A DNA stretch of 24,050 nucleotides from a virus. Positions 18,265 to 24,050 of this stretch are shown here, piece after piece (the stretch's first letter is position 1; every line of letters starts with the position of its first letter). The translations under genes were made by a program, and so were the position numbers. The stretch is taken from IMG/VR virus record IMGVR_UViG_3300009168_000111, positions 1-24,050 of that record. The stretch is one strand, 5' to 3'. The notes under the pieces were generated by a model. The model saw only the letters and a program-made list of their open reading frames with translations. It made no database searches and had not been told where the DNA came from.

Positions 18265-21200
18265 ATGGATAATCCTGAATTTAATAATAATTTTATCACC
18301 TGTCTTTCAAGTGTTTCGATAATCAAGAATGGTGTCGAATTTACAGTATTTCCTTTTGAACTCAGCAAAGACTTTCCCATGGAAAGTCTTCAGTTCAATG
18401 AAAGCATCAATAGCTCCAACATGGGAGGAATGCTCTTTATAAAGGACATGTTCGGTTGGTCTGAGCAGCTGAACACTCATTCGTTTGAAAAACTCATTAT
18501 CAAGTACACAAGCAAAAAACCATCAAATCAAGATTTATTTGAACTCAAAACTCTTGAGTTTAATATTTTCGCAGTTTCTCAGGTGACCGATAGACCAATG
18601 AAGCTGATGATGACTGATGGTTCAGTTTATACCATAATCAGACTCGACTTCACTACTGATGATATATTTGTAAATAAGCTCACTTCTGAGTTTTTTCCAG
18701 AAGGGAAAGATTTTGTTGGATACATCGCATCTGGAAGAGGCAGTCGTCTGCCAGGTCTGGTAAATTCAATATTCAGTAAATTAAAACTAGATCAATACGA
18801 AATTGAACCAACATTCAATGGTGTGTGGATAAAGTCAAACGAAGTCTCATATCCATGGGCAAAGCATAAAGGTCAGATGACTCTGACTAATCTGTTTCAA
18901 TACATCTGTAATTATGCAATTTCATCTTCAAACGTGAATGCTGTAAATTACTTCATGTGGAGAGATCGTGATGGATATCATTTCAAGTCAGTTGAGAGAA
19001 TGATCAGGGATCAGAAGAACGCAGAACTTGAACAGATTTATTTCACTACTGATACTGGAACAGTGAATGGTGTTCGAAGAATCGAGCAGATGCATGAGCC
19101 AAATATTTATCAGCTCACAAAACTTAACGTATTCCAATCATTCTATGAAAAAATAGTTCCAAACTATGAAGATTATTATCTTGATTTCGTAGATTCATCC
19201 ATATCATTCACAAGAAAAGTGGTAGATATGGATTACCACAAGGATTCTAATCTATGGAGTAGAATCGAAAGATACAAGATAATTCCAGATGCACAGAAGA
19301 CTTCTGTATTTTCTGAAGATTTGGCAGGCAGAAGAACCAATGCGGAAAAAACACCCGTACAGAGTCTTAGAATAGACGATAACATCTACGGCTATTATGA
19401 CGAGAGCAGACTTAATACTCCATTTCCACAACCGTGGGAATACATTGGAAAGACTGCAGATTCAAGATGGAATGATGTCAGCTATATTCCACAATATGAC
19501 ATGACCGATCTGGATGTCATTACATTCCACACCATACACAAGAAGATTCGAGAGCCTCTGAGGGAAAAGAGAGCTCGATACTCATATCTGAAGAATCTCA
19601 AGAGAAAATGGGAAGTGTATCGATGCAAGGTATGCTGCTTAGCCGATAGACTTGGTGGTATTCAGGATCAGCTCGATATCGAGAGACTACAGGCAATTCA
19701 GAATCCAAATGACAATGCAGACTTCCTTGCGCTGTTCGGACCAACTGGAATATTTGCAGATTCAAATATAGAATATCGTATTGCAGCAGCTGGTTCATTT
19801 AGTGATGTTTATAACTTTGATACCACTATAGATGGCAACCGTGGTTTGAGTCTTTCATATGATCTGGGTGGAATCACATACGGTCAGACTATTCGTGAGT
19901 TCTATAACTTTGCCGAATCATTTGATAATTATGAAAAGCATATATTTACCAATGGGTTCAGAACTTATGACATAATGATTGAAAGAAGCCAACAAGTCAT
20001 AACCATGATTGATGAGTGGTTGGCTGTAGTTGACGGATATATTTCTAGTGCCGATGCTTTGTTGGCACAGAATCTGATACCAGATCCTTCAGACACAAGA
20101 ACTAGACTCGGTGATCCAACAACATTGAATCAAGGTCCGATATCACCACCTTTTACACAATTTGATCTATTTGAAATTTTAAGAACACAGATGCCCCAGT
20201 TTGTGAGAGATTGTTCTTCTCAAAAATATGTTTTTTCCAACTTTGAGGAAAGAATAAAGTTTGTTCCACCAATACCAAAACCACCTTATGGTGGTGGGTT
20301 GACTCCTTATGCGTATTACCTATTGACAACTGAGGGGGCTAACTTTACTCCAATTCTCAACGAGACGGCCACAAGTTATCAGGATATTTTAAATTTGGTG
20401 AACAGTGGTGATGTTTATTGCCCAATCTGTATCAATCCAGTTCTTTTGGAAATCAGCAAAAGAATGGCTAAACGACATAGAAAGGTTGAAGAGAATAAAA
20501 TCACACTTCTTCAACACATCAAGACTACCTTGCAGCAAGGAATGCAAGTAAAGTGGCAGCAGGCAAGAGATGAATATTTCAATAGAAAGGCATTCTTCAG
20601 ATCAAAGAAGGAAGCTAAAATAGATGAAAATATTCAGAATCTTCTTGTGAGTAATCTTTCTCTCTTGAATATTAAGAAGATTACAAGAAAGCCAGTTAGA
20701 GGATCAAGATACGAAATACTGGCGAGAAACAGAGGCATCACTGGCGCTGAAGTTGGACCTTACCTCTATAATGTATTCTTCGATGATTATGATCTAGAAG
20801 TTCCTGGTGATATTGAGGGAGTTCATCCTTACTATGATGCTGGATATGATACTTCCATATCAGCGGATGCAAATATTTTTTCAGCATATGTTCCACTGCC
20901 TCAGCCTAGAAGAACTAAAGTAATTAAAGATATTCTCCTGACGAATAACGGTCCTTACGCATCTCAATTTGCTTATACACAATATAGGAACAACAATGAG
21001 TTTCCTGGTTTCGTTGAAATGCATAATCAGGCACCATATGCCCTTTCGGCTAATAACCAAAGCATTATTGATTTAACATTCTCAAATAATACTTTAAGAA
21101 GACTCTCACAGACACATGATGTAAGTCAATATGACACTAGATTCAATCTTTTCAGACCAGATGTTGGATTCATAAAGCCACCAAACATCAAGAGGGAGGA

Positions 21201-23052
21201 GCTCTCCTCCTATGTCAGAATTGAATTCTCTGAACCTATTGGTCTTGACTCAATCGTTGATTTTCCAGATGGATTCGTTCGAAATGCTGGATATGAATAC
21301 TTCCTGCCATACATTGTTTCATTGACTGCTGGCCCAAACGGACGACAAACGATTAATCAGAATGTAGTTGTAATCGGAATGGATCCTTATGGATTTGATG
21401 TCGCCATGAAGAGAATGAAGGAACCAGAGCTAAATGGCAAGTTCTACTGGTGGAACGCTGGTATTGAGTCTCCTGGAATGGATCTATGGCCTGAAATCGC
21501 ATTCGAGACAAGATATCCATATTACACGATGCATCAACCCGATGAGCGAATGTTTCTGATGAATGATGACATTGATGGAAGTCTTTCTGGTTCTCGATAT
21601 TTCACCGTCTCTAATTTATACACCAGAGAAGACAGAAGTAGTGCAGGAACTGCGTTTAATACTTATTCCGAGACAGCCTTTCCACTGAATATTATTTCAG
21701 ATCCATCTAGGGTGTCTAATTATTTTACAAATGATTTTGACCATAATGATGAACAGCCTAATGATAAAATAACTCACTCTAAGTATGAACCATTTCTCAG
21801 AAATACTTTGAATGCTTCGAATTATCTTTTTGATTCACATAGAGTCAAGAAAGTTCAAAGAAACTGGTGGTCATTTCATATACCAGATAATCTTTTAATT
21901 GTACCATATTTTCAAGATGTTTTTGAAAACATTGAAGTTACTCCATCATATGCTTCAGGTGTAGGTGTGGATAATCCATCTGCAAGAGAAAATATATTTT
22001 TCAACGATTATCCACGACCATTTTCATCTCTGGATCCATCTGATTCACCAGTCGAAGATTGCAAATTAAGACTTCGAAGAGTTGGCATCGGAGATACTAA
22101 TTTGAAGACATTGCTTGACAGCTTTGATGCAAATCAGGAACCGATTCAGTTCTTCTTTGAAGAAAGCCATTTTGACTATAAGCTAAACGGATTCAAAGAT
22201 GATTCTGGTATTCTGAATAGCACACATCCAAGTCTGCAGAAATACTTCACGGATATCACAAACTGGTGGATGACTGGAGATCATATCATCTACAGACCAG
22301 GTATTCTCACGGAGGATGTCTGGAAATATGATATATCTGGACATAGCGATTATGGTGTGGTTCATCCCCCAGTACAAGCTAACCACAGCGATATCTTTGA
22401 CAGCAACTTTGCTGCCCAGTTCGTGGTGTTTGCCAGAACCTCAAAGAATTTCTGCCTCAGAAATAATCTCACTTGTATAAATCCAAATGCTCCAGTCTAT
22501 ACCACTGGATGCACGGCAGGCAATCCATATTGCAACTGCCCAGCGCAGGACAGAAAACCAAACGCCCCAGAGCCATCCTATCTGGAACTCTACAAGCTTG
22601 AGCAGGAGCTCAAGGAATGTTCACTGATAGAGCAACACTTGGGTCAAGAATGGCTTGGTTGTGTCTGGTCTAGCCCAGAAAACACGGGAAGCTGCAATTG
22701 CCCAGAGATTGGTGATAAGTTCATGGATTATCTGGCCTATTCGAGAACCTATGCCACTTTCTGGAGTACTCCAGCCAAGACTCCACTTTATAGAAATACT
22801 CAGTATAACTTGCTATTTGCACAAACTCTCCAGGTAATCATTCCAAGAAATGAAAACATCAAGATCGGATCAATCGTATCCGTGGAGGATAGAAGTGAAA
22901 TCAATGAAGAGAAATATAGAAGATTTGGTGGCAAATGGCTAGTAACGGAGATTTCTAATATTTTCTATGCAAATAAGGATTTCATGAGTCTGACCTTAAA
23001 CAGAGATTCATTCAGCAACAACCCAAACAGAACAAATCAACCAGAGGTTTAA
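18265..23052 (+). CDS. Giant baseplate hub protein (gp27/gp5 position)
   Basis: 1595 residues. Residues about 1-270 show two gp27-like hub domains (SVSIIKNGVEFTVFPFELSK, NSSNMGGMLFIKDMFG, then WAKHKGQMTLTNLFQYI). The last 90 residues (LQVIIPRNENIKIGSIVSVE, then GGKWLVTEISNIFYANKDFM) look like the closing barrel of a hub protein. Between them lie over 1000 residues without a recognised domain. They include a helical part (about 435-480 and 720-790), CxxC pairs (454-458, 719-722) and a Cys-rich block (about 1402-1480) with two CNC motifs. No lysozyme motif like that of T4 gp5 was seen. Gene order 53 - this - 25 - 6 places it at the hub locus. The hub role is well supported by context; the insert is unexplained. 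Confidence 0.82.
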   Translation: MDNPEFNNNFITCLSSVSIIKNGVEFTVFPFELSKDFPMESLQFNESINSSNMGGMLFIKDMFGWSEQLNTHSFEKLIIKYTSKKPSNQDLFELKTLEFNIFAVSQVTDRPMKLMMTDGSVYTIIRLDFTTDDIFVNKLTSEFFPEGKDFVGYIASGRGSRLPGLVNSIFSKLKLDQYEIEPTFNGVWIKSNEVSYPWAKHKGQMTLTNLFQYICNYAISSSNVNAVNYFMWRDRDGYHFKSVERMIRDQKNAELEQIYFTTDTGTVNGVRRIEQMHEPNIYQLTKLNVFQSFYEKIVPNYEDYYLDFVDSSISFTRKVVDMDYHKDSNLWSRIERYKIIPDAQKTSVFSEDLAGRRTNAEKTPVQSLRIDDNIYGYYDESRLNTPFPQPWEYIGKTADSRWNDVSYIPQYDMTDLDVITFHTIHKKIREPLREKRARYSYLKNLKRKWEVYRCKVCCLADRLGGIQDQLDIERLQAIQNPNDNADFLALFGPTGIFADSNIEYRIAAAGSFSDVYNFDTTIDGNRGLSLSYDLGGITYGQTIREFYNFAESFDNYEKHIFTNGFRTYDIMIERSQQVITMIDEWLAVVDGYISSADALLAQNLIPDPSDTRTRLGDPTTLNQGPISPPFTQFDLFEILRTQMPQFVRDCSSQKYVFSNFEERIKFVPPIPKPPYGGGLTPYAYYLLTTEGANFTPILNETATSYQDILNLVNSGDVYCPICINPVLLEISKRMAKRHRKVEENKITLLQHIKTTLQQGMQVKWQQARDEYFNRKAFFRSKKEAKIDENIQNLLVSNLSLLNIKKITRKPVRGSRYEILARNRGITGAEVGPYLYNVFFDDYDLEVPGDIEGVHPYYDAGYDTSISADANIFSAYVPLPQPRRTKVIKDILLTNNGPYASQFAYTQYRNNNEFPGFVEMHNQAPYALSANNQSIIDLTFSNNTLRRLSQTHDVSQYDTRFNLFRPDVGFIKPPNIKREELSSYVRIEFSEPIGLDSIVDFPDGFVRNAGYEYFLPYIVSLTAGPNGRQTINQNVVVIGMDPYGFDVAMKRMKEPELNGKFYWWNAGIESPGMDLWPEIAFETRYPYYTMHQPDERMFLMNDDIDGSLSGSRYFTVSNLYTREDRSSAGTAFNTYSETAFPLNIISDPSRVSNYFTNDFDHNDEQPNDKITHSKYEPFLRNTLNASNYLFDSHRVKKVQRNWWSFHIPDNLLIVPYFQDVFENIEVTPSYASGVGVDNPSARENIFFNDYPRPFSSLDPSDSPVEDCKLRLRRVGIGDTNLKTLLDSFDANQEPIQFFFEESHFDYKLNGFKDDSGILNSTHPSLQKYFTDITNWWMTGDHIIYRPGILTEDVWKYDISGHSDYGVVHPPVQANHSDIFDSNFAAQFVVFARTSKNFCLRNNLTCINPNAPVYTTGCTAGNPYCNCPAQDRKPNAPEPSYLELYKLEQELKECSLIEQHLGQEWLGCVWSSPENTGSCNCPEIGDKFMDYLAYSRTYATFWSTPAKTPLYRNTQYNLLFAQTLQVIIPRNENIKIGSIVSVEDRSEINEEKYRRFGGKWLVTEISNIFYANKDFMSLTLNRDSFSNNPNRTNQPEV

Positions 23053-23058
23053 ATATTA

Positions 23059-23066
23059 AATAAATA
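23059..23066 (+). promoter_or_regulatory. Late promoter box (AATAAATA)
   Basis: Fits NATAAATA and ends five bases before the gp25 ATG, in the short gap after the hub gene. Confidence 0.6.
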
Positions 23067-23071
23067 CAATT

Positions 23072-23455
23072 ATGATCATTCAGAAAGACGTATATACCGA
23101 TTTACCGATGTTCATAAGCCCGAATCCTTTCACGGGTGATTTGTCTATTAAGAAGAATCAAAACGCTATTCAGGAGTCGGTGAGGAATATAGTTCTGACA
23201 GCTATAGGAGAAAGACCATTCGATAGGTCGTTTGGTACAAATATATACACTGTTTTGTTTGAACAGCCAGTTCTACTGCAGTTTTATGCTGACAGCATCA
23301 TCAGTGTTGCAATTAATACAAATGAGCCAAGAATCCGTGTCGAAGAAATAAAATTTGATGTTACTGAAAAGCTCGTTGCAGTATCAATAACATATGTCAT
23401 CAAGGATCTTGACGTAACAGATAGCCTAGTAATAACCCTAGAGAGAACAAGATGA
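23072..23455 (+). CDS. 25: Baseplate wedge protein gp25
   Basis: 127 residues (T4: 132). DLPMFISPNPFTGDLSIKKN is the family start. AIQESVRNIVLTAIGERPFD followed by RSFGTNIY carries the conserved 'G-E-R-x-F-x-x-x-F-G' core of the gp25-like (GPW) family. In contractile tails gp25 binds the gp6-gp7 wedge core and nucleates the sheath. A late box lies just upstream. The stop TGA overlaps the gp6 ATG (ATGA). Confidence 0.93.
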   Translation: MIIQKDVYTDLPMFISPNPFTGDLSIKKNQNAIQESVRNIVLTAIGERPFDRSFGTNIYTVLFEQPVLLQFYADSIISVAINTNEPRIRVEEIKFDVTEKLVAVSITYVIKDLDVTDSLVITLERTR

Positions 23456-24050
23456 GCAATAATCAGGTCAATCTCGGTAAACTTGAATTCGAACAAATCA
23501 AAGATGGTTTGATCGAATATATGAAATCACAGACTCTTCTGAAGGACTACAACTTCAAGGGGTCCATAATGAATTCCGTGATTGACCTGTTGGCATACAA
23601 TACATTTTATTATGCATTGTATTCCAATATGTTAGCCAATGAAATGTTTTTGGACACTGCGCAGCGAGAGGAATCACTTGTATCCCTGACCAAACCACTT
23701 GGAGTCACCATACCAACAAGAACCTCCGCAAGAGCAAATATACGAGTAGGTGGTTCAGCCACTATACCACAATTCACACGTTTTACTGGTATCAATAATG
23801 ATGGTGTAATTTATAATTTCTACACATATAAACTCTATGAGGCTGGAGATGGTATAGATTTCATCGACGATGTTGAACTTATCGAGGGTTCTGAACTCAT
23901 TGAGCATAGAAATATCACCACCTCTCTCGATTTGACTCGACAGACATATTTTATTCCAAATATAAACATTGATGTTTCCACTATTATAGTTGAAGTTGAT
24001 TCGGGCGACGGCATATGGAATCTTTGGAACAAGATGGATAACATTGGTGA
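23452..24050 (+). CDS. 6: Baseplate wedge protein gp6 (N-terminal part)
   Basis: The first 199 codons, cut by the window end (T4 gp6: 660 residues). MSNNQVNLGKLEFEQIKDGL starts a helical region. SIMNSVIDLLAYNTFYYALY and NEMFLDTAQREESLVSLTKP are the conserved baseplate gp6/J-like N-terminal helices, followed by beta-rich sequence. gp6 dimers form the inner iris of the baseplate with gp53 and gp25, both encoded just upstream. Translation is coupled to gp25. Confidence 0.92.
   Translation, partial: MSNNQVNLGKLEFEQIKDGLIEYMKSQTLLKDYNFKGSIMNSVIDLLAYNTFYYALYSNMLANEMFLDTAQREESLVSLTKPLGVTIPTRTSARANIRVGGSATIPQFTRFTGINNDGVIYNFYTYKLYEAGDGIDFIDDVELIEGSELIEHRNITTSLDLTRQTYFIPNINIDVSTIIVEVDSGDGIWNLWNKMDNIG

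Noticed and set aside
18265-23052. Lysozyme domain like that of T4 gp5 in the giant hub protein
   Set aside because: No Glu-x8-Asp-x5-Thr lysozyme pattern or beta-helix repeat of the gp5 needle could be found by eye.
1-24050. CRISPR array, IS element, integrase or attachment site
   Set aside because: No regularly spaced direct repeats, no terminal inverted repeats with a transposase, and no recombinase were seen. The tRNA-like piece at 8270-8322 was considered as an att site, but no integrase is in the window and T4-like phages are lytic.

Overview
The window is part of a contractile-tailed, T4-like (Straboviridae/Kyanoviridae-type) phage genome, most probably from a marine cyanophage or relative. 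Diagnostic genes, recognised from their translated sequence, are gp33 (late-transcription co-activator), gp32 (ssDNA-binding protein), gp26, a gp19/gp54-family tube protein, gp4, gp48, gp53, a very large gp27/gp5-position baseplate hub protein, gp25 and the start of gp6. Host RNA polymerase promoters (TTGACA / TATAAT, often with an extended -10 TG) occur upstream of early or DNA-metabolism genes. T4-type late boxes (NATAAATA / TCTAAATA) occur upstream of virion-type genes. The host guess rests on late boxes of the cyanophage form and on a circularly permuted tmRNA whose predicted tag has a cyanobacteria-like AAP...AA end. It is an inference.

Layout. (i) 1-4514: a cassette of small genes in which at least eight proteins begin with the same short leader, of the form M-K-x-(aromatic)-x-x-(aromatic)-(I/L)-x-E-A. 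This resembles the capsid-targeting sequence of T4 internal proteins (MKTYQEFIAEA), which the prohead protease gp21 removes. Two members carry recognisable domains: a PAP2-type phosphatase and a sigma-region-4-like helix-turn-helix. I read this as a set of head-packaged, injected proteins. (ii) 4511-9630: a plus-strand accessory region with host-type promoters. It holds an unclassified conserved phage protein, an HNH nuclease, a winged-helix-like DNA-binding protein, a CMP/dCMP-deaminase-like protein, a probable holin, an Sm/SH3-like protein, tRNA-Lys(UUU, atypical), tRNA-Ile(UAU), tRNA-Arg(UCU), a tRNA 3'-half-like sequence and a permuted tmRNA (ssrA). (iii) 9613-11899: two minus-strand virion-type proteins of unknown role. 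(iv) 11933-13148: gp33 and gp32, with a structured gp32 leader. (v) 13149-16408: minus-strand tail assembly operon gp4, tube protein, gp26, a small gp26-overlapping ORF and a tape-measure-like protein. (vi) 16423-24050: divergent plus-strand baseplate operon gp48, gp53, 1595-residue hub, gp25, gp6 (cut by the window end).

The most notable observations are: the two-piece tmRNA with a G-U pair at position 3 of its acceptor stem; the family of CTS-bearing proteins; a slippery T-TTT-TTC in gp26 that would fuse it in the -1 frame to the next small ORF, directly ahead of a tape-measure-like gene (the lambda G/GT/H layout, here in a T4-like phage); late promoters placed 5-6 bases before ATG codons, implying leaderless late mRNAs; stop codons nested inside -35 boxes; and tRNAs that end 2 to 15 bases before start codons. 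No IS element, CRISPR array or integrase is visible.
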